A DNA stretch of 64,000 nt from Nocardiopsis listeri NBRC 13360 (GTDB lineage Bacteria; Actinomycetota; Actinomycetes; Streptosporangiales; Streptosporangiaceae): contig NZ_BCSH01000006.1 in the NCBI RefSeq assembly GCF_001570765.1, positions 1 to 64,000 of the forward strand, read 5' to 3'. Under the pieces are notes generated by a model. The model worked only from the letters and a program-made list of their open reading frames with translations, was not told where the DNA came from and made no database searches. Positions 38,164 to 46,132 of this stretch are shown in pieces. The translations under genes and the position numbers were made by a program. Positions within the stretch are counted from its first letter, which is position 1. Each line of letters begins with the position of its first letter.

Positions 38164-38841
38164 ATGGTCGACCTCCCGCAGTTGCCGGATGATCCCTCGA
38201 AACTGGCCCGTGAGCCGTTGAGGGAGCAGATCCGGCAGGTTCTGGTCGAGGGCCTGTTGTCGGGTCGTTGGCAGCCGGGCGAACGCATCGTCGAACGTCG
38301 GGTCGCCACCGAGCTCAAGGTGAGCCAGGCACCGGTCCGCGAGGCCCTACGCGAGCTGGAGACGCTGCGTCTCATCGAGACCGTGCCCAACAAGGGCGCC
38401 AGGGTTCGGGCGTTCGGTGTCCAGGACATGGCGGAGATCTATCCCGTGCGCGCCGGTCTGGAGCTCGTCGCCGCGCAGTTGGCCGCCCCGCGCCTGGCCC
38501 AGGATCCGTCACCGCTGGAGCGGGAGGTGGAGGCCCTGCGGGACGCGACCGCCAGGGGCGACGTCACCGACCAGATCCGGCACAGCGTGGAGTTCCACCG
38601 CGAGGTCGTACGGGCCGCGAACAACAGCGTGCTGCTGCACACCTGGGAGTCCCTGGGCGTGGAGGTGTGGACCGCGCTCTCGGTGCGGTGGCTCGACATG
38701 GAGCTGCACGCCAAGGCGGTCGACCACGCCCAGATCACCAAGGCGTTCCGCGAGGGGGACCCCTCCGTCGGCCGATTGCTCAGCGACCACGTCCTGAACT
38801 ACGTCGAGGCGGCGCTGAAGACCCACGAGGGTCGACACTGA
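38164..38841 (+). CDS. GntR-family regulator, FadR/FCD subfamily
   Basis: A 225-residue transcription factor. The winged-helix domain is at about residues 15-80 (LREQIRQVLVEGLLSGRWQPG, with a break of one residue by motif, then ATELKVSQAPVREALRELE). The FCD domain is at about 88-215 and shows HSVEFHREVVRAANN, the metal/ligand region of the family, and a late SDHVLNYV. ATG 38164 follows GGAAGGG. The pyruvate dehydrogenase operon begins 480 bases downstream in the same orientation, and a 17-bp palindrome stands in the gap, so control of that operon is a reasonable guess. Ligand unknown, though organic acids are usual for the family. Confidence 0.85.
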   Translation: MVDLPQLPDDPSKLAREPLREQIRQVLVEGLLSGRWQPGERIVERRVATELKVSQAPVREALRELETLRLIETVPNKGARVRAFGVQDMAEIYPVRAGLELVAAQLAAPRLAQDPSPLEREVEALRDATARGDVTDQIRHSVEFHREVVRAANNSVLLHTWESLGVEVWTALSVRWLDMELHAKAVDHAQITKAFREGDPSVGRLLSDHVLNYVEAALKTHEGRH

Positions 38842-39322
38842 AGGACCCCCGGTCCAGCCCGGGTCTCGGTTCCGGAATCCGGGAGCGATCTGGTGTTATG
38901 CGCGGAACTTCGGGTATCTCCCGTAAAGTTGTATTGATCGATCATCGATCAGAACGTAGAGTGTGCGCGACACACGTCACACCGCTACACGCGTACGCCC
39001 TGGTGGCACGGTGTCGTTCATCCGGCCGGTGAACGAACTCGGGCCACCTCTGTGCGCATGCTTACCGCCCTCCAGGCCGGGAAGCAATGCCCTCAAGGGT
39101 TTCGGCGCGACAACTGCACACGCGACCCGATTCACTTCGCGTCCACACGCGGGCCCGGCCACGGCCCCGGCGGACGCTCCCCGCAACAGCCACGGTGTCG
39201 CCACCGATGAGCCCGGCGGCGACACACGCTCGGGCCACGCCTGACAGCGGGGCCCGAGCGGGCCAGGCCACCCGGCCCACAGGTCGGGAGGGCAGGCCTT
39301 CTCGTACGTAGAAAGGCACGAC
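38842..39322. other. Long leader/promoter region of the pyruvate dehydrogenase operon
   Basis: No gene supported on either strand. Apart from the palindrome at 38935-38951 there is a somewhat AT-richer stretch near 38915-38960 that probably contains the promoter, leaving a leader of roughly 350 bases. I see no riboswitch consensus in it. Confidence 0.5.
38935..38951. promoter_or_regulatory. 17-bp palindrome in the pdh promoter region
   Basis: TGATCGAT-C-ATCGATCA is a perfect palindrome around one central base, 94 bases after the GntR stop codon and 372 before pdhA. It is a likely operator, with the adjacent GntR protein as first candidate ligand. Confidence 0.6.
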
Positions 39323-40426
39323 ATGGCTGACACGGCCAAGCCGAAGGGCGGGACCGCACGGGCCTCCACGGCCAAGCGGCGCACCCGCAAGGACACGACC
39401 GGTCTCGGCAACGAGAAGCCGGAGACACTCCTCGACTACTACCGCCAGATGCTGTTCATCCGACGCTTCGAGGAGCGCACCGGCCAGGCCTACACCCAGG
39501 CCCGGATCGGCGGTTACTGCCACCTCAACCTCGGCGAAGAGGCCACCGTCGTCGGTCTGATGACGGCCCTCCAGGAGCGCGACTACCTGTTCACGAACTA
39601 CCGTGACCACGGGTACGCGATCGGCAAGGGCATGGACCCCAAGCGGGTCATGGCCGAGCTCTACGGGCGCACCGACGGTGTCGCCAAGGGCTGGGGCGGG
39701 TCGATGCACATGTACGACACCGAGACCCGCATGCTCGGCGGCTACGGCATCGTCGGCGGACAGCTGCCGCTGGCCACCGGCGCGGCGCTGGCCGTCACCT
39801 ACCGTGGCGGCGACGAGGTCGTCATGTGCCAGATGGGCGATGGCACCACCAACATCGGCGCCTGGCACGAGTCCCTCAACCTCGCCAAGTTGTGGAACCT
39901 GCCCGTCGTGTTCGTGGTGATCAACAACTTCACCGGCATGGGCACCACCGTCGACATGTCCTCCGCCGAGCCCGAGCTGTACAAGCGCGGCGCCGCCTTC
40001 CGGATGGAGGGTGAGCGCGTGGACGGCCGCGACGTCCTGGCCGTTCGCGACACCGCCGCCAGGCTGGTCGAGCGCGCACGCGAGGAGCAGACCCCGTTCC
40101 TGTTGGAGGCCTGGAGCCACCGGCAGAAGGGCCACTCCGTCGTGGACCCCGCCAAGTACCGCACCGAAGAGCAGCGTGACGAGGCCCGTTCCGACGAGAA
40201 CGACCCGATCCGGATCTTCGACGCCCAGCTGACCAAGGCCGGCGTCCTCACGGACGAGCTCCGCGACGAGATCGCCGCATCCGTCAAGGCCGAGGTCGCC
40301 GAGGCCGCCGACTTCGCGGAGAACAGCCCGCACCCGGACCCGTCCACGCTCTTCGACTACACGTACGCCACCCCGGTTCCCAACGAGTCGCGGCGCATGC
40401 CCGCCGACCCGGTGTTCGCGGAGTAG
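39323..40426 (+). CDS. pdhA: Pyruvate dehydrogenase E1 component, alpha subunit
   Basis: A 367-residue thiamine-diphosphate enzyme subunit that decarboxylates pyruvate in the cytoplasmic dehydrogenase complex. The ThDP/Mg motif starts at MGDGTTNIGAWHESLN and ends at VVINN. GWGGSMHMYD, which precedes GYGIVGGQLPLATG, is characteristic of E1-alpha, and HRQKGHSVVDPAKYR is the phosphorylation-loop region. The first 30 residues are basic and rich in Lys and Thr. ATG 39323 follows GAAAGG. E1-beta and E2 follow with 15- and 11-base gaps, forming one operon. A branched-chain 2-oxoacid substrate is less likely but cannot be excluded from sequence alone. Confidence 0.9.
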   Translation: MADTAKPKGGTARASTAKRRTRKDTTGLGNEKPETLLDYYRQMLFIRRFEERTGQAYTQARIGGYCHLNLGEEATVVGLMTALQERDYLFTNYRDHGYAIGKGMDPKRVMAELYGRTDGVAKGWGGSMHMYDTETRMLGGYGIVGGQLPLATGAALAVTYRGGDEVVMCQMGDGTTNIGAWHESLNLAKLWNLPVVFVVINNFTGMGTTVDMSSAEPELYKRGAAFRMEGERVDGRDVLAVRDTAARLVERAREEQTPFLLEAWSHRQKGHSVVDPAKYRTEEQRDEARSDENDPIRIFDAQLTKAGVLTDELRDEIAASVKAEVAEAADFAENSPHPDPSTLFDYTYATPVPNESRRMPADPVFAE

Positions 40427-40441
40427 GGAAGGAACAGTCAC

Positions 40442-41458
40442 ATGTCCGTGATCACATACCGCCAGGCTCTGCGGGACACTCTGCGCGCCGAGATGGTGCG
40501 CGACGAGAACGTCCTCGTCATCGGCGAGGAGATCGGTGTCTTCGAGGGCTCCTACAAGATCACCGAGGGCCTCCTCAAGGAGTTCGGCCCCCGGCGCGTC
40601 AAGGACACCCCGATCGCCGAGGAAGGCTTCGTCGGCGCGGCCGTCGGCGCCGCCATGCTCGGCCTGCGCCCCGTCGTCGAGCTCATGACGATCAACTTCT
40701 CGCTGATCGCCATCGACCAGATCATCAACCACGCCGCCAAGATCTACGGGATGTTCGGTGGCCAGACCAGCGTTCCCCTGGTCATCCGCACCCCCGGGGG
40801 CGGCGGCCAGCAGCTGGGCGCGACCCACTCCCAGAACATCGAGCTGTTCTACTCCTTCATCCCCGGCCTCAAGGTGATGGCTCCCAGCACCCCGGCCGAG
40901 GCCTCCTCGATGCTTCGCGCGGCCATCCGCGACGACGACCCGGTGCTGTTCCTGGAGAACCTGGGCCTGTACAACTCCAAGGGCGAGGTCCCCGACGACT
41001 ACGCCGAGCCCGAGAACGACGACGCCGCCACCATCGGGCGTGCCGCGGTCACTCGCGAAGGCAGCGACATCACGCTGATCGGCTACTCCCGGATGGCCAT
41101 GGTCGCGAACCAGGTCGCCGAGAAGCTGGCCGAGGAGGACGACATCAGCGTCGAGGTCGTCGACCTGCGCAGCCTGCGTCCGCTGGACCGGCAGACCTTC
41201 GTGGACTCGGTCAAGAAGACCGGTTCCGCGGTCATCTGCGAGGACGACTGGCTCACCTACGGGATCGGCGCGGAGATCGCCGCCTCCATCCAGGAGGGGG
41301 CCTTCGACTACCTGGACGCTCCGGTTCGTCGAGTGGCCATGGCCGAGGTGCCGATGCCCTACGCCAAGCCGCTGGAGACCGCGGCCCTGCCGTCGATCGA
41401 GTCGATCAGCACCGTGATCAAGGAGACCCTGAGCGCCGTCGGCAAACGGGTCGGGTAG
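40442..41458 (+). CDS. pdhB: Pyruvate dehydrogenase E1 component, beta subunit
   Basis: A 338-residue partner of the alpha subunit. It has GEEIGVFEGSYKITEGL near residue 22, the conserved DTPIAEEGFVGAAVGAA segment that contacts thiamine, and RTPGGGGQQLGATHSQ near 114-129. The transketolase C-terminal domain begins near residue 205 (DITLIGYSRMA) and ends with RRVAMAEVPMPYA. The pair forms the alpha2-beta2 E1 enzyme, which passes the acetyl group to the lipoyl arm of E2. ATG 40442 follows AGGGAAGGAAC. Same operon as pdhA and the E2 gene. Confidence 0.92.
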   Translation: MSVITYRQALRDTLRAEMVRDENVLVIGEEIGVFEGSYKITEGLLKEFGPRRVKDTPIAEEGFVGAAVGAAMLGLRPVVELMTINFSLIAIDQIINHAAKIYGMFGGQTSVPLVIRTPGGGGQQLGATHSQNIELFYSFIPGLKVMAPSTPAEASSMLRAAIRDDDPVLFLENLGLYNSKGEVPDDYAEPENDDAATIGRAAVTREGSDITLIGYSRMAMVANQVAEKLAEEDDISVEVVDLRSLRPLDRQTFVDSVKKTGSAVICEDDWLTYGIGAEIAASIQEGAFDYLDAPVRRVAMAEVPMPYAKPLETAALPSIESISTVIKETLSAVGKRVG

Positions 41459-41469
41459 AGGGAGATTCA

Positions 41470-42771
41470 ATGAGCGAGATCCACATGCCGCGCCTCTCCG
41501 ACACCATGGAGGAAGGCGTCATCTCCACCTGGGTGAAGAAGGTGGGGGACGAGGTTTCCTCCGGTGACGTGCTGGTCGAGATCGAGACCGACAAGGCCGT
41601 CATGGAGTACGAGGCCTACGAGGACGGTTACCTGGTCAAGCAGACCGCCTCCGAGGGCGACACCGTGGCGATCGGTGAGGTCATCGGCATCATCGGCGAT
41701 TCCCCGGACGCGGTGCCCGAGGAGTCGGGTGGCTCTGACGCTCCCGCCGCCGAGGAGAAGGCCGCCGAGCCCGAGGAGGAGGCCAAGGGCGAGGAGGAGC
41801 CCGCCGAGGCGACCTCCTCCGCCCCCGCCGAGCCCACCACTCCGGCGGGCGACGTCGACGGCCCTCGTCCGCGCACCTCCCCCCTGGCCCGCAGGCTGGC
41901 CAAGGAGTACGGTCTGGACATCACCAAGGTCCAGGGCTCCGGCCCCAAGGGGCGGATCGTGCGCGCCGACATCGAGGCCGCGGCCAAGGAGGGGTACGCC
42001 GCCCAGGACGTTCCCGCCGAGGAAAAGGCCGCCCCGAGCGCGCCCGCCAAGGCACCAGCGGCGCAGTCCTTCGATGACGCTCGCGACTCCGAGGAGCTCA
42101 AGACCAGCAACGTGCGCAAGGTGATCGCGCGCCGTCTGACCGAGAGCAAGCAGACGGTCCCGCACTTCTACCTGCGCCGCGCGATCGACGCCGAGGCCCT
42201 CAAGGCCTTCCGCGCCCAGATCAACGAGCAGCTGTCGAGCACGGGCGTCAAGATCAGCTTCAACGACCTGATCGTCAAGGCGTGCGCCACCACGCTCAAG
42301 CTCCACCCGGCGGTCAACACCTCCTGGGTGGAGGACAAGCTGGTCCAGCACCACCGCGTCAACGTCGGTGTGGCGGTGGCCGTGGACGCCGGTCTGGTCG
42401 TTCCTGTGCTGCACGACACGGACAAGGCCACGTTGTCGGAGATCTCCACCCGCACGCGTGACCTGGCCGGCAAGGCCCGCGACAACAAGCTCAAGCCGCA
42501 GGAGATGAGCGGCGGCACGTTCAGCGTGTCCAACCTGGGCATGTTCGGCGTGGACAGCTTCTCCGCGGTGATCAACCCGCCGGAGGCCGCGATCCTGGCC
42601 GTGGGCGCCATGCGTCCGGAGCCGACGGTCGTGGACGGTGAGGTGCGGGTGCGCAACCGCATCTCCCTGGAACTGTCCGTCGACCACCGTGCGGTGGACG
42701 GTGCCGTCGGCGCCGCGTTCCTCAAGGACCTCGCCGAGATCCTCGAAGAGCCCATGCGGATCATCCTGTAG
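41470..42771 (+). CDS. pdhC: Dihydrolipoamide acyltransferase (E2) of the pyruvate dehydrogenase complex
   Basis: A 433-residue E2 protein. One lipoyl domain (about 1-76) has the lipoylated lysine in EIETDKAVMEYE. An Ala-, Glu- and Pro-rich linker follows. The E3/E1-binding domain is at about 137-173 (TSPLARRLAKEYGLDI, then GSGPKGRIV). A second linker precedes the catalytic domain (about 210-433) with active-site His and Asp in SVDHRAVDGAVGA near the C-terminus. ATG 41470 follows GGGAGA, 11 bases after pdhB. No E3 (dihydrolipoamide dehydrogenase) gene follows, so the complex must use one encoded elsewhere. A terminator lies 33 bases after the stop. Confidence 0.92.
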   Translation: MSEIHMPRLSDTMEEGVISTWVKKVGDEVSSGDVLVEIETDKAVMEYEAYEDGYLVKQTASEGDTVAIGEVIGIIGDSPDAVPEESGGSDAPAAEEKAAEPEEEAKGEEEPAEATSSAPAEPTTPAGDVDGPRPRTSPLARRLAKEYGLDITKVQGSGPKGRIVRADIEAAAKEGYAAQDVPAEEKAAPSAPAKAPAAQSFDDARDSEELKTSNVRKVIARRLTESKQTVPHFYLRRAIDAEALKAFRAQINEQLSSTGVKISFNDLIVKACATTLKLHPAVNTSWVEDKLVQHHRVNVGVAVAVDAGLVVPVLHDTDKATLSEISTRTRDLAGKARDNKLKPQEMSGGTFSVSNLGMFGVDSFSAVINPPEAAILAVGAMRPEPTVVDGEVRVRNRISLELSVDHRAVDGAVGAAFLKDLAEILEEPMRIIL

Positions 42772-42803
42772 GTCATCGGTGGCGCTTCGTGCGTCGGTGA
42801 AGT

Positions 42804-42840
42804 CGAACGCCCCGGTCGGGTCCTCCGGCCGGGGCGTTCG
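42804..42840 (+). terminator. Terminator of the pdh operon
   Basis: A perfect 12-bp stem (42804-42815 with 42829-42840) and a 13-base loop. Confidence 0.85.
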
Positions 42841-42886
42841 CCATAGCCGGCATGATCGACGCATCACCATGGAAAGGCCGCACAGT

Positions 42887-43978
42887 ATGACGAACCACCT
42901 CTGGCCAGCCGAGCGGATCGGTGCCCTCGGCACGCTGCTCCGGAACGTCGACCCCGGGAAGTGGACCGAGGCCGATCTGTCTCGGATGGCGGTCGAAGAG
43001 GGTTGGCGTTGGGAGGCCGGAGAGTGGGGACCGATCCTGCGTACACGCTCCTACGGTGACGCGTGGTTGCGCCCGGTCGACGACTTCATGGGGATCCACG
43101 TGACCCGGGAGGAGTACGTCGGCCTGCACTTCCCGTTGGGGCGGGTCGGAACCGGGACACGGGAACAGGTCGAGGCGTTCCGTGACGCGGGCCGTGCCCT
43201 GCGCCAGGGGTTGGGCGAACCGAACGTCATCGGTTCCGACGACGAGAGCCCCTTCCATGACGAGAGCCCCTACTGGGGCGCTCCCTTCCTACGCTGGCGC
43301 CGGAGCGAGCACAGCCTGGACCTGCGTGCCGGCCGTGACGGCCCGGTCCTGTGCCTGGTCCCGACCTCCCCCGCCGAGGGTTGGTACTGGTACCAGCGTG
43401 AGCACGGGGGTGACACGACCGCCGGTTTCCTCGGGGTTTCCATGACCGGCGACGTCGGTGGCATGAACATCGCGGGAATCACCCGGTTCGACGACTGGAA
43501 GTCCTACGCGCGTCGTTTGGTCGACGTTTTTCGCGACATGCCCGCGGAACTGACCGCGATGGACCACGAACGTTCCTTCGGCTTCCACGGTCGCTTCCCC
43601 GGTGAGGAGGGCGGGCCCTGGGTCTTCCACTTCGAGCTCGGCGAACACGTGCGCCTGGGCCTGGACAAGGTCGCGGCCGACGCGCTGCGGAACGACCCCG
43701 AGGCGTCCGCCCCGGAGGAACTCGGCTGGATCGAGGCCACCGAGGAACGCCACCTGGAGATGGACGTCACCCACGTCTCTCCCGCCTACCGCTTCGACGA
43801 GGTCAACGCGGTGCGCCTGGCGATGCTCGTGCTGGAGACCGCCGAAGCCCTGGGGATCCGCACCCCCGAGGACCTCTCCCTGACCGACAACGGCGACACC
43901 GTTCCGATGCCCGGTGGTGGGTGGCGTGAGGCCTACCGGATCAGCGACTACGGGCTCTGTGTCACCGGCAATCCCTGA
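42887..43978 (+). CDS. Hypothetical protein, probable two-domain
   Basis: A 363-residue cytoplasmic protein from ATG 42887, nine bases after GGAAAGG. The N-terminal half (about 1-165) contains WTEADLSRMAVEEGWRWE, many aromatic residues and GWYWYQRE at its end. The C-terminal half begins VSMTGDVGGMNIAGITRFDDW and carries another strand/helix-rich region with HVRLGLDKVAADALR. The two halves have a similar order of strands and helices and may be a duplicated fold, but identity is too low to prove it by eye. Proteins of this kind (possibly DUF6301-like at the N-terminus) are common in actinobacteria and uncharacterised. The next gene starts 22 bases later, so the two may be co-transcribed. Confidence 0.6.
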   Translation: MTNHLWPAERIGALGTLLRNVDPGKWTEADLSRMAVEEGWRWEAGEWGPILRTRSYGDAWLRPVDDFMGIHVTREEYVGLHFPLGRVGTGTREQVEAFRDAGRALRQGLGEPNVIGSDDESPFHDESPYWGAPFLRWRRSEHSLDLRAGRDGPVLCLVPTSPAEGWYWYQREHGGDTTAGFLGVSMTGDVGGMNIAGITRFDDWKSYARRLVDVFRDMPAELTAMDHERSFGFHGRFPGEEGGPWVFHFELGEHVRLGLDKVAADALRNDPEASAPEELGWIEATEERHLEMDVTHVSPAYRFDEVNAVRLAMLVLETAEALGIRTPEDLSLTDNGDTVPMPGGGWREAYRISDYGLCVTGNP

Positions 43979-44000
43979 TCCGGGCGGGTAACGTCCGCCC

Positions 44001-44372
44001 ATGAGCCTTGTACTGCACCTGACCGAGCTCTCCCGGTGGTCGGCCGGCGGGGACATCGAAGCCGCGTCCTTGGACACCGAGGGATACCTCCACGCCTCCC
44101 CCGACGAGGCGACCATGCTCGCCGTGGCGAACGCCTTCTACGCCGAACCGGCCGAACCCCTGGTCGTCCTGGTGGTGGACACCGGCCTGCTGGACGCCGA
44201 GGTCCGTTGGGAGTCCGCCGCCCCGGTCCCCCCGCCCGGGGTGCGCTCCGACGTGCGTTTCCCCCACGTCTACGGTCCCATCCCCCGGCGCTCCGTGACG
44301 TCGGTGCTGCGGCTCGTCCGTGACGCGTCGGGACGCCACACTGCGTTGGAGGAGGGCCACCCCACCTCGTGA
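44001..44372 (+). CDS. DUF952 family protein
   Basis: A 123-residue protein with the DUF952 landmarks: an opening helix ending W, EGYLHASPDEATML (a variant of EGFIHCS), a central LVVLVVDTGLL strand, and RFPHVYGPIPRRSV near residue 88. The family is structurally related to ADP-ribosyltransferase-like or RES-type folds according to some analyses, but no function has been established. It begins 22 bases after the preceding gene, in the same direction, and is followed by the 16-bp repeats at 44406-44485. Confidence 0.82.
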   Translation: MSLVLHLTELSRWSAGGDIEAASLDTEGYLHASPDEATMLAVANAFYAEPAEPLVVLVVDTGLLDAEVRWESAAPVPPPGVRSDVRFPHVYGPIPRRSVTSVLRLVRDASGRHTALEEGHPTS

Positions 44373-44405
44373 GCGCGAGGTCGACCGGTCGACGACACGG
44401 CAAGC

Positions 44406-44485
44406 GTTCTGGCGACACGGAGTTCTGGCGACACAGTGTTTTAGTGACACGTCGACTTGAGGACACGGCGACTTGGCGACAGGAC
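44406..44485 (+). repeat. Five degenerate 16-bp tandem units
   Basis: Units start at 44406, 44422, 44438, 44454 and 44470, each close to GTTCTGGCGACACGGA or GACTTGGCGACACGGC, with GACA at the same place in all. The exact 16-bp period over 80 bases distinguishes it from chance. It lies between the convergent DUF952 and PLDc_N genes. Confidence 0.75.
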
Positions 44486-44499
44486 GATGAGCACAAAAG

Positions 44500-44538
44500 G
44501 CGAAGGGCCTGTCCACAGCCTGTGGACAAGCCCTTCGC
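44500..44538 (-). terminator. Terminator of the PLDc_N gene, containing a DnaA-box sequence
   Basis: An 18-of-19-bp stem with a one-base loop, followed leftward by TTTTGTGC. Its right arm contains TGTGGACAA (44521-44529), which is TTGTCCACA on the other strand. Confidence 0.85.
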
Positions 44539-44560
44539 TCCGACGCTCGGGCGGGTCGAT

Positions 44561-44944
44561 TCAGACGTGCCCGAGCCTGGTCCGATCGGGCACCACGTCG
44601 CTGTGCTGGCCGACGCTGACGGGGATCGTGTGGCGAGCCCGCCCCCTGTCGATCCCGAGGAACCGGTTCAGGTGGCCCTTCTTGCCGACCACGAACCAGG
44701 CGATGGCACCGAACAAGGGGAACCAGAGGATGAAGATCACCCACAGGAGCTTGCCCCCGGTCGAGGTGTCACTGTTGGCGAGAGCGGAGACGACCGCCGC
44801 GACGACCATCACCACGACCGCGAGGAACGCGAGTCCGACGAGGACACCGGTGATCCCGCCCATCCAGGCGACCGTCCGACCGCTGGTGTCCGTCAGTTGG
44901 GCCAGTCGCTCCAACTGCGGTGTCTCCGACAGGTTCGTGATCAT
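44561..44944 (-). CDS. Membrane protein with phospholipase D nuclease N-terminal (PLDc_N) domain
   Basis: A 127-residue protein from ATG 44944 behind GGGGGAG. It has two hydrophobic segments (about 29-57 and 67-88). The second, VIFILWFPLFGAIAWFVVG, is the PLDc_N signature, a two-helix domain found at the start of cardiolipin synthases and alone in many small actinobacterial proteins. No catalytic HKD motif is present, so it is not an enzyme by itself. The C-terminal 35 residues are polar and basic. Function unknown; envelope-related roles are guessed for the family. Confidence 0.72.
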   Translation of the reverse strand: MITNLSETPQLERLAQLTDTSGRTVAWMGGITGVLVGLAFLAVVVMVVAAVVSALANSDTSTGGKLLWVIFILWFPLFGAIAWFVVGKKGHLNRFLGIDRGRARHTIPVSVGQHSDVVPDRTRLGHV

Positions 44945-45282
44945 GACTCCCCCAAGCATGATGTGGCTAACCTGCTACACAGGGTAATAATCACGGGCAT
45001 CAAGAGAGTACATTCCTTCGGTTACGGGCGTTTCCCCCTTGTGCCCCACGGATTCCGGTTCCGTGGTCCTCTCGCGGTCGAACTCCCTACTTTCCGGTAG
45101 CGCCCCCCACCAGGCCTTTCCACTGCTTTACTGGTTCCATGGGCGAGCTTCGGCGAACTGGCAGCAACATTTCGACCCTCCGACCCCCGACCGGCGCCGC
45201 CGGGGAAACCGGCACCCTCGACCACCGAATCACGAGAGCCCGCGCACACCCCGGGGCCCACGCTCCAAGGGTCCGGTGAACG
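44945..45282. other. Divergent intergenic region
   Basis: No gene seen. It separates the leftward PLDc_N gene from the rightward GntR/UTRA gene, so promoters for both are expected. An AT-richer stretch at 44960-45000 (CTACACAGGGTAATAATC) is the most promoter-like part for the leftward gene. Confidence 0.45.
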
Positions 45283-46017
45283 GTGGCCAGGCGACCCCGA
45301 TACCTCTGGCTGGCCGAACAACTGCGCGCTCCCATCCTCAGCGGGGAGATGACCCCGGGAACCCGGTTGCCCTCCCGCACCCGCCTGGCCCGCTCCTACC
45401 GGGTCAGCGAGCAGATCTCCCGCACCGCGCTGCGGCTCCTGGTCACCGAGGGTCTCGTCGAGTCCAGACCCGGATCCGGGTACTTCGTTCGTGCCGTCCC
45501 CGAGGTGTTCAGGCTCTCCCGCACCGACGCCACCTCGGGTTCCGGACTGGGCGGGCTGATCCGGGAACGGGTCGGCACCGAACAGGAACGTGGTTCGGGC
45601 CGGCTCGCCGCCCGGCTGCGTCTGCGTGACGGCGACCCGGTGTACCGGACCACCTCCCGCGGTCTGCACGGCGACCGCTCGGTCACCCTGCACCTCTCGT
45701 GGGAGCCGGCGATCCTCACCGCCGGAACCCTGCGTACCCCTTTCGACACCGCCGACGTAGGCCCCCTCGAACGGCTCGGCTTCGTGGGACATCCCGTCGA
45801 CCGGGTCGTGGAGGAGGTCGGGATCCGCTCCCTGCGCGACACGGAGGCCGAACTACTGGACATCCCGCCCGGGGTCCCCGTCCTCGTCGTGGAACGGACC
45901 CACTTCAGCGGTGATCGTCCGGTGGAGACCTCCGACCTCATCGGTTCCGCCGAACAGTGTCGCCTCCTCTACAAATTGTCCTTGGGTCGACCCCGCGGCC
46001 TCCGACCCCCGACCTGA
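45283..46017 (+). CDS. GntR-family regulator, HutC/UTRA subfamily
   Basis: A 244-residue transcription factor. The winged-helix domain is at residues about 5-70 (LAEQLRAPILSGEMTPGTRLP, interrupted by no insertion, then RSYRVSEQISRTALRLL). The UTRA effector domain is at about 95-235, with VYRTTSRGLHGDRSVTLH and a late VERTHFSGDRPVETSD, the usual ligand-pocket segment of HutC-type proteins. These proteins sense sugars, histidine derivatives or fatty acids. GTG 45283 has a weak ribosome-binding site. No transporter or enzyme gene is adjacent; it converges with asd on a shared terminator, so its targets are probably elsewhere. Confidence 0.8.
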   Translation: MARRPRYLWLAEQLRAPILSGEMTPGTRLPSRTRLARSYRVSEQISRTALRLLVTEGLVESRPGSGYFVRAVPEVFRLSRTDATSGSGLGGLIRERVGTEQERGSGRLAARLRLRDGDPVYRTTSRGLHGDRSVTLHLSWEPAILTAGTLRTPFDTADVGPLERLGFVGHPVDRVVEEVGIRSLRDTEAELLDIPPGVPVLVVERTHFSGDRPVETSDLIGSAEQCRLLYKLSLGRPRGLRPPT

Positions 46018-46032
46018 GCCGGACACGACGAA

Positions 46033-46076
46033 GGGCGGTGGCCCGTCCCTCCCGTAGGAGGGACCGACCACCGCCC
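46033..46076. terminator. Bidirectional terminator between GntR/UTRA and asd
   Basis: A 9-bp outer stem (46033-46041 with 46068-46076) and an 8-bp inner stem (46045-46052 with 46057-46064), 15 bases after the GntR stop codon and 57 beyond the asd stop. Confidence 0.8.
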
Positions 46077-46132
46077 TCAGGTCACACCCGACCGGCCGGG
46101 CATCCGGAGCGGACACCCGAACCCGCCACGGA

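Noticed and set aside
38842-39322. Riboswitch in the long pdh leader
   Set aside because: No thiamine-pyrophosphate or other riboswitch consensus could be seen; the only clear structure is a 17-bp DNA palindrome.
39062-41470. An 802-codon leftward frame opposite pdhA and pdhB
   Set aside because: It is the reverse complement of the pdh genes, with composition typical of antisense frames in high-GC DNA.
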